The notes: generated by a model not told the origin, from the sequence alone. DNA of 64,000 nt from Flavimaribacter sediminis (GCF_019492055.1 NZ_JAICBX010000001.1:1658696-1722695), one strand, 5' to 3'; positions 1 to 9,463 are shown, counted from the first letter of the stretch. Numbers and translations are program-made.

Positions 1-415
1 CGGTCTTCCCCCCATTGACCTCAAGCACATAGGCCACCGGTTCGCGGGAGCTGATGACGCTTTCGTCAAGTGGTCGGGCGTTTTGATGAATATGGGCGAT
101 TTCGCCGTCGCTTCGGATGAAAATCATGTCGAGCGGAATGAGCGTATTGCGCATCCACATGGTGACCGGCCGCACCTGATCGAAGCGAAACAGCATTCCT
201 GCCCTGTCGTCAAGATGTTGACGGTTCATCAGGCCGACCTGGCGCTGCGCTGGCGTCAAAGCAAGCTCAACGGTAAATTCGTAACACCCGCTGTCTGTGA
301 TGATCTGGAGTGAGGATCCGTCTTCACGTGTCTGTGCAAACGCGCTGCTTGCCGCGAGAAAAACAATGAACAGCGCCAGCCAACAATGTGCGGCGCGCCG
401 GCCGAAAACCTGCAT
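1..415 (-). CDS. DUF192 family secreted protein (3' end cut by window edge)
   Basis: The minus strand encodes about 138 residues from an ATG at 415 with no stop before base 1, so the C-terminus lies outside the window. Residues 1-27 form a signal peptide (basic FGRR, hydrophobic WLALFIVFLAA, cleavage near AFA-Q). The mature part carries DUF192 hallmarks: a VELA..PAQRQVGLMNR segment, then MLFRFDQ, MWMRNTLIPLDMIFI and a late AYVLEVNGG. DUF192 proteins are small exported proteins of unknown role. It follows the double cold-shock gene by 56 bp on the same strand, so the two are probably co-transcribed. The family call is firm; no function is assigned. Confidence 0.85.
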   Translation of the reverse strand, partial: MQVFGRRAAHCWLALFIVFLAASSAFAQTREDGSSLQIITDSGCYEFTVELALTPAQRQVGLMNRQHLDDRAGMLFRFDQVRPVTMWMRNTLIPLDMIFIRSDGEIAHIHQNARPLDESVISSREPVAYVLEVNGGKT

Positions 416-471
416 GCGAATTTCTCCCTTTGCGTTACGCCAAGGTAGCACAAAAGCGCGCCTTCAAGGCG

Positions 472-1050
472 CTAATGCGATTTCGGGAAATTGTTGTCGA
501 TATCCGGATGGATCTCGGCGGCCATGAGACCTTTTTCACCGTCGCCGTAGCGCACGAGCACGACCTGCCCCGGACGCAACTCGGTCAATCCGTAACGCCG
601 CAGGGTTTCCATATGCACGAAGATATCTTCCGTGCCCTCTCCCCGCGTCAGGAAGCCAAAACCCTTCGAGCGATTGAACCACTTCACCAGCGCGCGCTCC
701 ATGCCACTGGTTGGCGTTACCTGGACATGAGTGCGCACAGGCGGCAGCTGGCTGGGATGAACCGCCGTCGACTGATCCATGGAAAGAATTCGGAAAGCCT
801 GGTATCCGCGGTCGCGTTTCTGGATTTCACACACGACGCGGGTGCCTTCGAGAGCGGTCTGATATCCGTCCCGGCGCAGGCATGTCACATGCAGGAGTAC
901 GTCCGGCAGTCCATTGTCGGGAACGATGAACCCGAACCCCTTGGCAACATCAAACCATTTTATTACGCCAGATATCTCGATAAGATCCACAGATTCTCCG
1001 GACATCGAAGCCTCGGTGGATTGATTCTTGTGTGGAGACTTGTCCCCCAT
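472..1050 (-). CDS. cold shock protein with two cold-shock domains
   Basis: This 192-residue protein contains two cold-shock OB folds. The first is at about residues 27-93 (IKWFDVAKGFGFIVPD, with RNP1-like KGFGFI and a LLHV RNP2-like element). The second is at about 118-185 (VKWFNRSKGFGFLTRG, then DIFVHM). The family binds single-stranded nucleic acid and acts as an RNA chaperone. Single-domain CspA proteins are about 70 residues, so this is the tandem form known from alphaproteobacteria. The start is the ATG at 1050 after a GGGGTGA stretch; an internal ATG at residue 16 is a weaker alternative. DUF192 lies downstream in the same direction. Confidence 0.92.
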   Translation of the reverse strand: MGDKSPHKNQSTEASMSGESVDLIEISGVIKWFDVAKGFGFIVPDNGLPDVLLHVTCLRRDGYQTALEGTRVVCEIQKRDRGYQAFRILSMDQSTAVHPSQLPPVRTHVQVTPTSGMERALVKWFNRSKGFGFLTRGEGTEDIFVHMETLRRYGLTELRPGQVVLVRYGDGEKGLMAAEIHPDIDNNFPKSH

Positions 1051-1228
1051 TCACCCCGGCCTCTCGAAAACGCAAACCCCGATCACGCATGATTCTGGAG
1101 GATAGAATAACATCGGTTGCATAAGGTGATGCAAGCATAACTTTGTCGAAATGTTAGATTGGGTGGTTTTTTTGCCTTCATATGGTATTCAAACCACAAA
1201 CAGCACTCCTGAAACGAGGGTAAGATCA

Positions 1229-1669
1229 ATGCGTTATCTTCACACTATGGTCCGCGTAAGTAACGTCGAGCAGGCGCTGGACTTTTATTGCGACAAGCTC
1301 GGTCTTGTGGAAATCCGACGCATGGAAAGCGAAGCTGGACGCTATACGCTGATTTTCCTGGCGGCTCCGGGCGATGTCGAGCATATCGAGACGACGCAGG
1401 CGCCGCTCCTCGAACTGACCTACAATTGGGATCCGGAAGAGTATTCAGGCGGACGCAATTTCGGCCACCTCGCCTACCAGGTGGACGACATCCACGACTA
1501 CTGCCAATCGCTGATGGACAAGGGCGTCACGATCAATCGTCCACCGAGAGACGGACGCATGGCGTTCGTCCGCTCCCCGGACGGCATTTCCGTGGAAATC
1601 CTGCAATCCGGATCGGCGCTGACCCCGCAAGAACCTTGGACCAGCATGCCCAATACCGGGAGTTGGTAG
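1229..1669 (+). CDS. gloA: lactoylglutathione lyase (glyoxalase I)
   Basis: Glyoxalase I isomerises the methylglyoxal-glutathione hemithioacetal to S-lactoylglutathione in the cytoplasm. The 146-residue product starts [10 protein letters not shown], the usual N-terminus of bacterial GloA. Likely metal ligands are His5, Glu62 (LLELTYNW), His80 (NFGHLAYQV) and Glu123 (SVEILQSG), in the vicinal-oxygen-chelate layout. The reading frame is open back to 1151, but family length and the MRYLHTM start favour 1229. The gene is monocistronic between the divergent cold-shock gene and tRNA-Glu. Confidence 0.93.
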   Translation: MRYLHTMVRVSNVEQALDFYCDKLGLVEIRRMESEAGRYTLIFLAAPGDVEHIETTQAPLLELTYNWDPEEYSGGRNFGHLAYQVDDIHDYCQSLMDKGVTINRPPRDGRMAFVRSPDGISVEILQSGSALTPQEPWTSMPNTGSW

Positions 1670-1819
1670 CTCTCTCCCGCCCGATCCAACGGCTCAGCCG
1701 CTGCGCCACGAAATGCACGAAGCAGGCAAAGGTCGAAGGCAATTCTTCGGTTCGACCCGTATTTGATTCAAAGCGCGAAAATGACTGTCACATTTTTTAA
1801 AAGAATCCCAATTTCACGC

Positions 1820-1848
1820 TTGCGGGAATCCGGTGACCTGACTATATA
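1820..1848 (+). promoter_or_regulatory. sigma-70-type promoter of tRNA-Glu
   Basis: TTGCGG at 1820-1825 and TATATA at 1843-1848 are separated by 17 bp and sit 10 bp upstream of the mature tRNA 5' end. This matches the rhizobial housekeeping pattern (CTTG with CTATAT). Seen by eye only; no transcript data. Confidence 0.65.
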
Positions 1849-1858
1849 GCGACCCGAC

Positions 1859-1933
1859 GCGCCCTTCGTCTATCGGTTAGGACGCCAGATTTTCATTCTG
1901 GAAAGAGGGGTTCGATTCCCCTAGGGCGTGCCA
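1859..1933 (+). tRNA. tRNA-Glu (anticodon TTC)
   Basis: A 75-nt cloverleaf. The acceptor strand GCGCCCT (1859-1865) pairs with AGGGCGT (1923-1929) with one terminal G-T pair. G1930 is the discriminator and CCA is encoded at 1931-1933. The anticodon stem CCAGA/TCTGG encloses TTTTCAT with TTC at 1892-1894. The T arm reads GGGG-TTCGATT-CCCC. It is followed by the convergent end of the peptide transporter operon. Confidence 0.98.
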
Positions 1934-2000
1934 TCTTCCACTCATATTTCAATGTTGAAAATCCGAGCGTTAGCTTCGGTCGAGGCCGATCTTGTCCCGC

Positions 2001-3002
2001 CTACGAACCGGCTTTTCGCACATTCTCTGCCGCAAAACATTTGGCCTCGCCATACTGCGTGGCCACCATGGCGGGCGCCTCGACGCGGCAACGGTCGAAC
2101 GCCTTGACACAGCGCGGATGAAAGACACATCCATCCGGGGGTGAGATGGGATTCGGTATCTCGCCGATCACCTCCTCCCGCTCGCGATCCGTCATGTCGA
2201 CATCCGGCACCGCGTCGAGCAGCATCTGCGTGTAGGGATGCTGTGGATCTTCGAACAATCCCCTCGCCTGCGCATTTTCCACAAGCGCGCCGAGATAGAG
2301 CACGCCGATCCGGTTCGCCATATGCCTGACCACGGACAGGTCATGACTGATAAAGAGGTAGGTCAGGCCGAGTTCGTCCTGCAGGTCTCGCATCAGGTTC
2401 AAAATTTGCGCCTGCACGGAAACATCAAGAGCCGATGTCGGTTCGTCGCACACGATGAATTCAGGATTAGATGAAAGCGCTCGAGCGATGGCTATGCGCT
2501 GGCGCTGACCGCCTGAAAACTCGTGCGGATATTTCGAACCGTCCGAAGCAGAAAGGCCGACCAGTTCGAGCAGTTCGGCAACGCGCGCGGCCTGGGCCTG
2601 TCGATTTTGCACCATGTCGAAGGCGATGATCGGCTCGGCAACGATATCACGAACTTTCCAACGCGGATTGAGGCTGGCGAAAGGGCTCTGGAAGATCATC
2701 TGGAACCGGGAGCGCATGGCGCGCATTGCGGCCCCTTCGCCGGTTCCGATCGGCGCGCCGTCAAACAGAATCTCACCCGAGCTTGAAGGCAAAAGCCCCA
2801 CGACCATTTTTGCAATGGTGGATTTGCCTGATCCGGATTCGCCGACCAGAGCGAATGTCTCACCCTTTCGTATCGTGAAAGAAACGCGATCCACGGCCCG
2901 AAGGAACCGTTTTCCATCCCTCTCCAGCACGCGATTCAGCCAAGGCTTGGACATATCGAAGGTACGCGTCAGATTGCGGACTTCCAGCAGCGTTTCGCTC
3001 AT
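2001..3002 (-). CDS. peptide ABC transporter ATP-binding protein (OppF/DppF type)
   Basis: Second ATPase of a peptide importer; 333 residues. It has Walker A (GESGSGKSTIAK, near residue 53), signature SGGQRQRIAIARAL, Walker B (FIVCDEPTSALDV) and a switch His (FISHDLSVV). The C-terminal oligopeptide/dipeptide transporter extension contains CVFHPRCVKAFDRC, whose Cys residues resemble those coordinating an Fe-S cluster in this subfamily. Its ATG overlaps the stop of the upstream ATPase (ATGA), indicating translational coupling. It is the last gene of the five-gene operon running from 7557 to 2001. Substrate specificity cannot be read from sequence. Confidence 0.93.
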   Translation of the reverse strand: MSETLLEVRNLTRTFDMSKPWLNRVLERDGKRFLRAVDRVSFTIRKGETFALVGESGSGKSTIAKMVVGLLPSSSGEILFDGAPIGTGEGAAMRAMRSRFQMIFQSPFASLNPRWKVRDIVAEPIIAFDMVQNRQAQAARVAELLELVGLSASDGSKYPHEFSGGQRQRIAIARALSSNPEFIVCDEPTSALDVSVQAQILNLMRDLQDELGLTYLFISHDLSVVRHMANRIGVLYLGALVENAQARGLFEDPQHPYTQMLLDAVPDVDMTDREREEVIGEIPNPISPPDGCVFHPRCVKAFDRCRVEAPAMVATQYGEAKCFAAENVRKAGS

Positions 3003-3988
3003 GCCGTCGCCTCCGACGCAGCATCATCGTAGAGCCAGCAGGAGACCTCGCGATTGCCGGAATGCATGAGTTCCGGCCGCGCCTTCGTGCAACGCGCGAA
3101 AACCTGATCACAGCGCGGATTGAATGCGCACCCTTCCGGGATATTGTTCAGGCGGGGCATGGACCCCGGAATCTGAACCAGCCGATCGTCCGTGCTCGTC
3201 AACGAAGGAATGGATCCCATCAAGCCTTTTGTGTAGGGGTGAAGGGCGTCCTTGATGACAGAGCGCACCGGTCCGATCTCCGCCAGGCGACCGGCGTACA
3301 TGACCGCGACCCGATCCGCGGTCTCGGCGATAACGCCCATATCGTGCGTAATCAGGATGACCGACGCGTTCCGCTCCGAGCAGAGTTTTTTCAGAACATC
3401 GATGATTTGCGCCTGAACGGAAACATCGAGCGCCGTGGTCGGTTCGTCGGCGATCACCAGTTCAGGTTCGGCGGCAAGCGCCAGCGCAATAACGACGCGT
3501 TGGCGCATACCGCCCGAAAACTGGTGCGGATAGTCGTCGATGCGCTGGCTTGCAGCCGGAATGCCGACTTCGTTCAATAGACCGATCGCCCGTTCGCGGG
3601 CTTCCCTCGCCGACATCGGCAAATGCACCCTTATGGTCTCGACCAATTGCTCGGCGATGGTGAAGAGCGGATTGAGCGACGTCAGAGGATCCTGGAAAAC
3701 CATGCCGATCCGCCGTCCCCTGACCTGACGCATTTCAGCGGAAGACAGATTGTCTATCCGCTTGCCTTCCAGCGAAATGGAGCCGCCGGTGATCCGGCCG
3801 GGCGCCTCGATAAGCCCGATAATCGCAGCGCCGGTCATCGATTTTCCGGCGCCGGACTCGCCCACGAGACCGAGGACTTCGCCGCGCGCAAGATCGAAGG
3901 AGACATCGTCGACCGCCGTCAGCATCGCTCCGCGGGAGGGAAACTGCACAGTGAGGTTCTTGACGGAAAGCAAGGGGTGATCTGTCAC
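2999..3988 (-). CDS. peptide ABC transporter ATP-binding protein (OppD/DppD type)
   Basis: First ATPase of the importer; 329 residues with a GTG start ([14 protein letters not shown]) preceded by AAGG seven bases upstream. It shows Walker [14 protein letters not shown], signature [15 protein letters not shown], Walker [14 protein letters not shown] and the His switch LITHDMGV. The C-terminal extension with [14 protein letters not shown] is the DppD/OppD cysteine motif. Its last codon overlaps the downstream ATPase by 4 nt. It should pair with its neighbour as the nucleotide-binding heterodimer at the inner membrane. Confidence 0.93.
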   Translation of the reverse strand: MTDHPLLSVKNLTVQFPSRGAMLTAVDDVSFDLARGEVLGLVGESGAGKSMTGAAIIGLIEAPGRITGGSISLEGKRIDNLSSAEMRQVRGRRIGMVFQDPLTSLNPLFTIAEQLVETIRVHLPMSAREARERAIGLLNEVGIPAASQRIDDYPHQFSGGMRQRVVIALALAAEPELVIADEPTTALDVSVQAQIIDVLKKLCSERNASVILITHDMGVIAETADRVAVMYAGRLAEIGPVRSVIKDALHPYTKGLMGSIPSLTSTDDRLVQIPGSMPRLNNIPEGCAFNPRCDQVFARCTKARPELMHSGNREVSCWLYDDAASEATA

Positions 3989-3997
3989 TGGCTTGCC

Positions 3998-4912
3998 TTA
4001 CTTCAGTTTCGGATTGAGCGCGTCGCGCAGCCAGTCGCCCAGCAGGTTGACCGAGAGCGCCAGCGCCAGAAGCGTGATGGCGGGAAAGAAAAGGATCCAC
4101 CATTCGCCAGAAAACAGGAAGCCCTGGCCAATTCTGATCAAGGTTCCGAGCGACGGCTGCGTCGGCGGCGCCCCTACGCCGAGAAACGAGAGCGTTGCTT
4201 CGGCGATGATGGCCAGCGCCAGCGATATTGTGGCGATCACCAAAACCGGCGACAGGGTATTGGGCAAAATGTGCCTTATCATGATCACGAATGACGATCG
4301 CCCGATGAGACGCGCCGCCTGAACGTATTCCTTGCTCTTCTCCACCAGCGTGGCGCCGCGCACGACGCGCGCGAACTGAACCCAGTCGGACAGTCCGATT
4401 GCTATGATCAGCACCCAGATCGCGATTTCGTCCCGCATGGAGGGCGGCGTTATGCCCTTGGCGATGCCGAAGATAAGGAGCGCGACGAGGATCGCCGGAA
4501 ACGTCAGCTGGATGTCGGCGATGCGCATGATGATGACGTCTGTGCGCCCGCCGATAAAGCCGGAAAGCAGCCCGAGCGATACGCCAAGCACCATGGCGAA
4601 CAGCACGGCGGCGAAACCGACGAAGAGCGATATGCGCATGCCGTACAGGATCGTCGCATAGACGTCCCGCCCCTGATCGTCGGCGCCGAAGATGAACGTG
4701 TCGCCGGTGAACTGGTTGGGCTCCATCGGTTTCGAAAATCCGTTCATCAGGTTGAGCGAGGCCGGGTCGAACGGGTTCTGGCTCGTCACAAAGGGGGCGA
4801 GCACAGCCCCGCCAATCAGAAGAACGGTCACGGCGAGCGCGATGATTGCGACTGGCGACCGATTGAATTTGTAGACGAGGTCGGAATCGACAAATCGTTT
4901 GATCATCTCCAT
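3998..4912 (-). CDS. peptide ABC transporter permease (DppC/OppC type)
   Basis: Inner-membrane permease of about 304 residues with a cytoplasmic N-terminus, a first TM segment near residues 23-45 and the BPD transmembrane domain after it. The EAA-type coupling motif appears as YVQAARLIGRSS. The open frame extends to 4987, but the ATG at 4912 is preferred. It lies 4 bp after the upstream permease stop, with GGGGAGGA 11 bases upstream (4922-4930), and gives the usual family length. ATG 4906 is an alternative. It forms a heterodimer with the DppB-type permease. Confidence 0.9.
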   Translation of the reverse strand: MEMIKRFVDSDLVYKFNRSPVAIIALAVTVLLIGGAVLAPFVTSQNPFDPASLNLMNGFSKPMEPNQFTGDTFIFGADDQGRDVYATILYGMRISLFVGFAAVLFAMVLGVSLGLLSGFIGGRTDVIIMRIADIQLTFPAILVALLIFGIAKGITPPSMRDEIAIWVLIIAIGLSDWVQFARVVRGATLVEKSKEYVQAARLIGRSSFVIMIRHILPNTLSPVLVIATISLALAIIAEATLSFLGVGAPPTQPSLGTLIRIGQGFLFSGEWWILFFPAITLLALALSVNLLGDWLRDALNPKLK

Positions 4913-4916
4913 GCAG

Positions 4917-5906
4917 TCAATGTCCTCCCCCTGCTGAGCCATCCGCCTTGAGCCTCGGGTCGATGGAAAAATAGAGCAGATCCACAATCAGATTGATCGT
5001 GACGAACAGAACGGAAATCAGCATGAGATACGTCGCCATTACCGGAATGTCGACGAACTGGATGGCGTTGATAAACAGCAGGCCAACGCCCGGCCACTGG
5101 AAAACGGTTTCAGTGATGATTGCGAACGCGATGATTGAACCGAGTTGCAAGCCGGTGATGGTGATGACAGGCACCAGCGTGTTCTTCAGCGCATGGCGAA
5201 AATGAATCCGGCGCGACGGCAATCCGCGCGCGTCGGCGAATTTCACATAGTCCGAACGCAGGACCTCGAGCATTTCAGAACGCACCAGCCGCATAATCAG
5301 CGTCATCTGGTAGAGGCCCAGTGTAATGGCGGGCAGGATGAGCGCCTTCAGGCCGCTGGTCGTCAGAAAGCCGGTGGTCCAGCCGCCGATCTTGACCGTT
5401 TCGCCGCGACCGAAACTCGGCAGCCAACCAAGTTCAACAGCGAACACGTAGATCAACAGAATTCCGATCAGGAAGGTGGGAAGCGACACGCCCACAAGCG
5501 AGAGCGTCATGATGGCGTTCGACAGCCAACCGTCCCGGCGGATCGCCGTATAAACGCCCAGCGATATGCCAAGCACGAGAGCGAACAAAGCCGATACGAA
5601 AGCAAGTTCGAGCGTTGCAGGCGCGCGTTCGGCGATAATGTCGGCGACTGGTCGCCCCTGGCGATAGGAAACGCCGAAGTTTCCGTCGACCACGATGCCT
5701 TTCAGAAACTTGAAATACTGAACGGGAAACGGTTGATCGAGGCCCAGCTGCGACCGGACCCGTTCAATATCAGCGACCGTGCGCTCCTGTCCAAGCAGGT
5801 TTTCGACCGGGTCGCCGACGAATCGGAACAGCGAAAACGCGACCAGTCCGACCACGAGCAACACGACCACAGACTGCGCCACGCGCCTGATAATGAATGC
5901 AAGCAT
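4917..5906 (-). CDS. peptide ABC transporter permease (DppB/OppB type)
   Basis: A 329-residue permease beginning MLAFIIRRVAQSVVVLLVVG, the characteristic OppB/DppB N-terminus. The periplasmic segment after TM1 has the usual GxDxPxxxQYxxFL-type pattern (LGLDQPFPVQYFKFL). The coupling loop YVKFADARGLPSRRIHFRHAL is the EAA motif. It follows the binding-protein gene after a 67-bp gap holding a GC-rich hairpin and precedes the second permease by 4 bp. Confidence 0.93.
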   Translation of the reverse strand: MLAFIIRRVAQSVVVLLVVGLVAFSLFRFVGDPVENLLGQERTVADIERVRSQLGLDQPFPVQYFKFLKGIVVDGNFGVSYRQGRPVADIIAERAPATLELAFVSALFALVLGISLGVYTAIRRDGWLSNAIMTLSLVGVSLPTFLIGILLIYVFAVELGWLPSFGRGETVKIGGWTTGFLTTSGLKALILPAITLGLYQMTLIMRLVRSEMLEVLRSDYVKFADARGLPSRRIHFRHALKNTLVPVITITGLQLGSIIAFAIITETVFQWPGVGLLFINAIQFVDIPVMATYLMLISVLFVTINLIVDLLYFSIDPRLKADGSAGGGH

Positions 5907-5931
5907 CTAGATGCGTCTGCCGGCTGAGGAA

Positions 5932-5957
5932 TCCGGGGCGTGAAAGCGCGCCCCGGA
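5932..5957 (-). terminator. intercistronic hairpin between binding protein and permease genes
   Basis: TCCGGGGCG (5932-5940) and CGCCCCGGA (5949-5957) form a perfect 9-bp stem with an 8-nt loop. No T-run follows in the direction of transcription. It is therefore better read as a 3'-end stabilising or partial-attenuation element, which often keeps binding-protein mRNA above permease mRNA, than as a full terminator. Confidence 0.5.
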
Positions 5958-5973
5958 AACCAGATTCACAGGA

Positions 5974-7557
5974 TCAATTGTATTGCAGGAACTTGAAGTG
6001 CGGCTGGTCTTCCGGCTGCACAGGGAAGTTCACATTGTCCTTCATGCCCCAGTTCAGAACCTGGTTGTGTACCGGCAGGTAAATCTGTTCGTCCTGAACG
6101 ATCTGCCAGATCTTGGAGATCGTATCGTCGCGTTTTTCGATGTCTGTCTCCGAACCGAGCGACTCGATCATGGCGTCGACTTCCGGATTGCTGAAACGGG
6201 AACCGTTCCACGAACCGCGTTCGTCGGTCGTCGAATGAACGAGGAAGTTGAAGACATACTCGGAATCGAAGGTCGGAACGCCCCAGCCCAGCAGGTAGAA
6301 ATCCGTTTCCTTGCCGGAAATCAGCGGGAAGTGGTTCGCCTTGGTCTGGGCGACCAGGTTCACCTTGATGCCGATCTGTCCCATCATGCCGACCATCGCC
6401 TGACAGATTGCTTCATCGTTGATGTAGCGGTCGTTCGGGCAATGCAGCGTGACTTCGAAACCATCGCCATAGCCTGCCTCTTCCATCAACGCCTTCGCGG
6501 CGGCGACATCCGCCTTCGGATACTTGTCCAGTTCTTCCGTCCAGCCATTGACGAAGGGCGGAATGATGACGCCGGTCGGCGCCGACTGGCCGCGCATGAC
6601 CACCATCTTGATGGCGTCGCGATCGATCGCCATGTTCATGGCCTTGCGAACCCGGATATCGGCGAACGGATTCTTGCCGTCGACATTGTCGTTCGCAAGG
6701 TCATCGTCGCCGGAATTGATCCCGAAGAAGATCGTCCGGTTCTGGGGCGCGTTGTCGACCTTGAGACCGTCCGCGTCGGATACGCGCTGCAGATCCTGCA
6801 CCGGCACGTCCTGGATCAGATCAACCTCTCCGGACAGAAGCGCCGCGACGCGGGTCGCTGCATTCTGGATAGGCGTGTAGATGATTTCCGTGACTTCGAG
6901 AGGAAACTCTCCCTTGCCCCAGTAATCAGGGTTCGCCTTCAGCACGGTTTTCGTGTCCGGCTCGCGGCTTTCAAGCATAAAGGCGCCGGTGCCGTTGGCG
7001 TTGCGCACCGCGTAGGTTTCCTCACCCGTGTCGAACTCTGCAGGAGCTTCCACACCATGGGTTTCGGCCCAGCCCTTGTCCATTATGAAGAGGTTGGTGA
7101 GATTGTTCGGCAGGATCGGATTCGGTCCGTCCGTCTCCATTTCAACGGTATAATCGTCAACTGCGCGCACTTCCTTGATGGAAACCAGCAGCTCCTTCAT
7201 GTCGGAGCTTTCCATTTTTGCGCGGTTGAAAGAGAAGACGACGTCTTCAGCCGTGAAATCGGCTCCGTCATGGAATTTCACGCCTTCGCGCAGCTTGAAA
7301 ACCCAGACGTTCGGATCGCCCTCCTTAACGCCCCATTCGGTGGCGAGAGCCGGAATAGGTTTGGCTTCCATATCGGGTGATATCAACGGCTCGTAGATCT
7401 GCTGCGACAGCGCGTGTGTCGGCCCTTCGTTCTGGGAGTGCGGATCGAGCGTCAGTGAATCACCGGCTCGGGCCCAGCGCAGTGTTTCGGCGCCGGCTAT
7501 TGCAGTTGATGCCATGAGTGCGGTTGCGGCAGCGACTGCCAACAATGGACGTTTCAT
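5974..7557 (-). CDS. peptide ABC transporter periplasmic substrate-binding protein
   Basis: SBP family 5 (DppA/OppA-like) protein of 527 residues. It captures the substrate in the periplasm and delivers it to the DppBC-type permease. The Sec signal peptide covers residues 1-23 (MKRPLLAVAAATALMASTAIAGA). The mature protein begins ETLRWARAGDSLTLDPHSQNEGP, the family-5 N-terminus, and includes WVFKLREGVKFHDG and NRAKMESSDMKE. The ATG at 7557 is chosen because GAGAGGA lies nine bases upstream; the in-frame ATG at 7566 directly abuts that site. Likely substrates are di- or oligopeptides, but this family also carries heme, glutathione and opines. Confidence 0.93.
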   Translation of the reverse strand: MKRPLLAVAAATALMASTAIAGAETLRWARAGDSLTLDPHSQNEGPTHALSQQIYEPLISPDMEAKPIPALATEWGVKEGDPNVWVFKLREGVKFHDGADFTAEDVVFSFNRAKMESSDMKELLVSIKEVRAVDDYTVEMETDGPNPILPNNLTNLFIMDKGWAETHGVEAPAEFDTGEETYAVRNANGTGAFMLESREPDTKTVLKANPDYWGKGEFPLEVTEIIYTPIQNAATRVAALLSGEVDLIQDVPVQDLQRVSDADGLKVDNAPQNRTIFFGINSGDDDLANDNVDGKNPFADIRVRKAMNMAIDRDAIKMVVMRGQSAPTGVIIPPFVNGWTEELDKYPKADVAAAKALMEEAGYGDGFEVTLHCPNDRYINDEAICQAMVGMMGQIGIKVNLVAQTKANHFPLISGKETDFYLLGWGVPTFDSEYVFNFLVHSTTDERGSWNGSRFSNPEVDAMIESLGSETDIEKRDDTISKIWQIVQDEQIYLPVHNQVLNWGMKDNVNFPVQPEDQPHFKFLQYN

Positions 7558-7699
7558 AAGCAACATTCCTCTCTGGTTTGACCATTTTCTTTTTGCACGA
7601 AAAAACTACCAACTATTGGGAATGCGCGCCAGTCTATTCCAAGGCGCGCCCGGTACGACTTCTGTCGCAGAACAACCCGTGAAATCGGCGTTGGCGCTC

Positions 7700-9463
7700 T
7701 CAATTCCGGGGTAGCGCGGCGTCGATAACGCGAAATTGAACCGTTCTTCGCCCTTGCCAGTGGTTCGTCGAGAGATTTCCGGCGAAATGGAAGCGGTGTC
7801 CGCGCCCTCCCAACAGCGCCGCGCCCATTTCGGATTCGGCTGCGCGAAACGCTATCGCGTCAATCTTTTGTCCCGCCGCGTCGGCAAGCCGCAATTTGAC
7901 ATGATCGGTCCCTACAACCCGGGCGTCCGTGACCTGATGCGCAGGCATTGCGAAAACAGGTTGGGGATGGCCTGCGCCGTATGGCCCCGCCTTGTCGAGC
8001 TGGTCATAGAGTTGCAGGGTTGCGCCGGACGCCGCCAGGGCCGCGTCGATTTTCAATGTGCGGACCGCTGTCAGCGCCGAGACTTCCTCACGTGCATAAT
8101 CTTCCGCCCATGCCCGCAATTCGCCGAGCCTTGTGCGTTCGACTGTAATGCCGGCCGCCATGGCGTGCCCGCCACCTTTGACCAGCAAGCCCTTGTCGAC
8201 GGCAAGGCGGACCATGCGACCCAGGTCGAAGCCGGCGATGGAGCGCCCGGAGCCGGTTCCATGACCTGAGGCGTTAAAGGCGATGGCGAATGTCGGTCGC
8301 TGCAATTTCTCCTTGAGCCGGGCGGCGATGATGCCGACGATGCCCGCATGCCAGCCATCGCCGGCTGTTATGACGACGACCGGAGGGTCTCCCGCACCGA
8401 TCTCCGCCAGCACCTCGGCTTCGGCTTGCGCAAGCGTGTCGCGTTCGATCGACTGTCGTTCCGTGTTGAGCCGATTGAGCGTATCCGCGATCTCTCCGGA
8501 TTCGGTTTCGCTTTCGAGCGTCAGCAACCGGCTGCCGAGGGCGGCGTCGCCTATCCGGCCACCGGCGTTTATTCGGGGGCCGACCATGAAGCCCAGGTGA
8601 TAGGGCGTGAGCGGGCCGTCAATTCCACTGACCCGCATCAGGGCGGCAAGTCCCGGATTGGTCATACGACGCGCCACCTGCAAACCCTTGACGACGAAAG
8701 CCCGGTTCAAACCCTTCAGCGGCACGACATCGCAGACGGTGGCCAAAGCAACAAGGTCAAGCATTTCCAGCAAATCGACTGACGCCGCAGCCTTGTTTTG
8801 ACGGCGACGCAGTTCGCGCAGCAACGCCACCAGAGCCATGAAGACGACGCCCGCCGCGCACAGATGCCCCTGCCCCGACAAATCATCTTCCCGGTTTGGA
8901 TTGACGAGCGCATGGCTGACGGGCGCCTCGAGATTCATTTGATGATGATCGAGCACGACGACGTCCACGCCGCGTTCGGCCGCATGCGCGAGCGCCTCCA
9001 GGCTCGTTGATCCGCAATCCACTGTCACTATGAGCTGACAACCGCGGTCGATCAGAGCGTCGATGGCCTTTACATTGGGTCCATACCCTTCGAAAATTCT
9101 GTCCGGTATGTAGATCTCAGATGGTACGTCGAATTGATCGAGAAATCGTTTGAGAAGCGCGGAAGACGCCGCCCCGTCGACATCGTAATCGCCAAAGATC
9201 GCCACGCGTTCGCGGCGCTCGACCGCATCGGCGAGCCGCTCCGCCGCCTTGTCCATATCCTGAAAGACGGATGGATCAGGCATCAGGGCGCGAAGCGTTG
9301 GATCGAGAAAAGCCTGTGCGTCGCCCTGCTGGACGCCGCGGCCGGCGAGGACACGCGCGACAATATCAGGAACGCCGTCAGTCTGGGAAATCGCCAAGGC
9401 TCGATTGACGCCGGCGGAGTCGAGTCGCGGAGCCCAGCGCTGCCCAAATAGTGAAGACTCCAC
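7700..9463 (-). CDS. recJ: single-stranded-DNA-specific exonuclease RecJ
   Basis: RecJ degrades single-stranded DNA 5' to 3' in recombination and mismatch repair. The DHH domain is clear: AIFGDYDVDGAASSALLK, TVDCGSTSLEALAHA, VLDHHQ and ALVNPNRED supply the metal ligands. The DHHA1 domain has GGGHAMAAGITV, and an OB-fold tail follows. No ATG exists at the N-terminus. A GTG at 9463 giving MESSLFGQRWAPRLD matches the usual family N-terminus (about 587 residues); the frame is also open to a TTG at 9499. It lies downstream of glpX on the same strand, a common rhizobial order. Confidence 0.92.
   Translation of the reverse strand: MESSLFGQRWAPRLDSAGVNRALAISQTDGVPDIVARVLAGRGVQQGDAQAFLDPTLRALMPDPSVFQDMDKAAERLADAVERRERVAIFGDYDVDGAASSALLKRFLDQFDVPSEIYIPDRIFEGYGPNVKAIDALIDRGCQLIVTVDCGSTSLEALAHAAERGVDVVVLDHHQMNLEAPVSHALVNPNREDDLSGQGHLCAAGVVFMALVALLRELRRRQNKAAASVDLLEMLDLVALATVCDVVPLKGLNRAFVVKGLQVARRMTNPGLAALMRVSGIDGPLTPYHLGFMVGPRINAGGRIGDAALGSRLLTLESETESGEIADTLNRLNTERQSIERDTLAQAEAEVLAEIGAGDPPVVVITAGDGWHAGIVGIIAARLKEKLQRPTFAIAFNASGHGTGSGRSIAGFDLGRMVRLAVDKGLLVKGGGHAMAAGITVERTRLGELRAWAEDYAREEVSALTAVRTLKIDAALAASGATLQLYDQLDKAGPYGAGHPQPVFAMPAHQVTDARVVGTDHVKLRLADAAGQKIDAIAFRAAESEMGAALLGGRGHRFHFAGNLSTNHWQGRRTVQFRVIDAALPRN

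Noticed and set aside
5983..7380. 465-codon plus-strand frame
   Set aside because: Antisense to the periplasmic binding protein; no domain or ribosome site.
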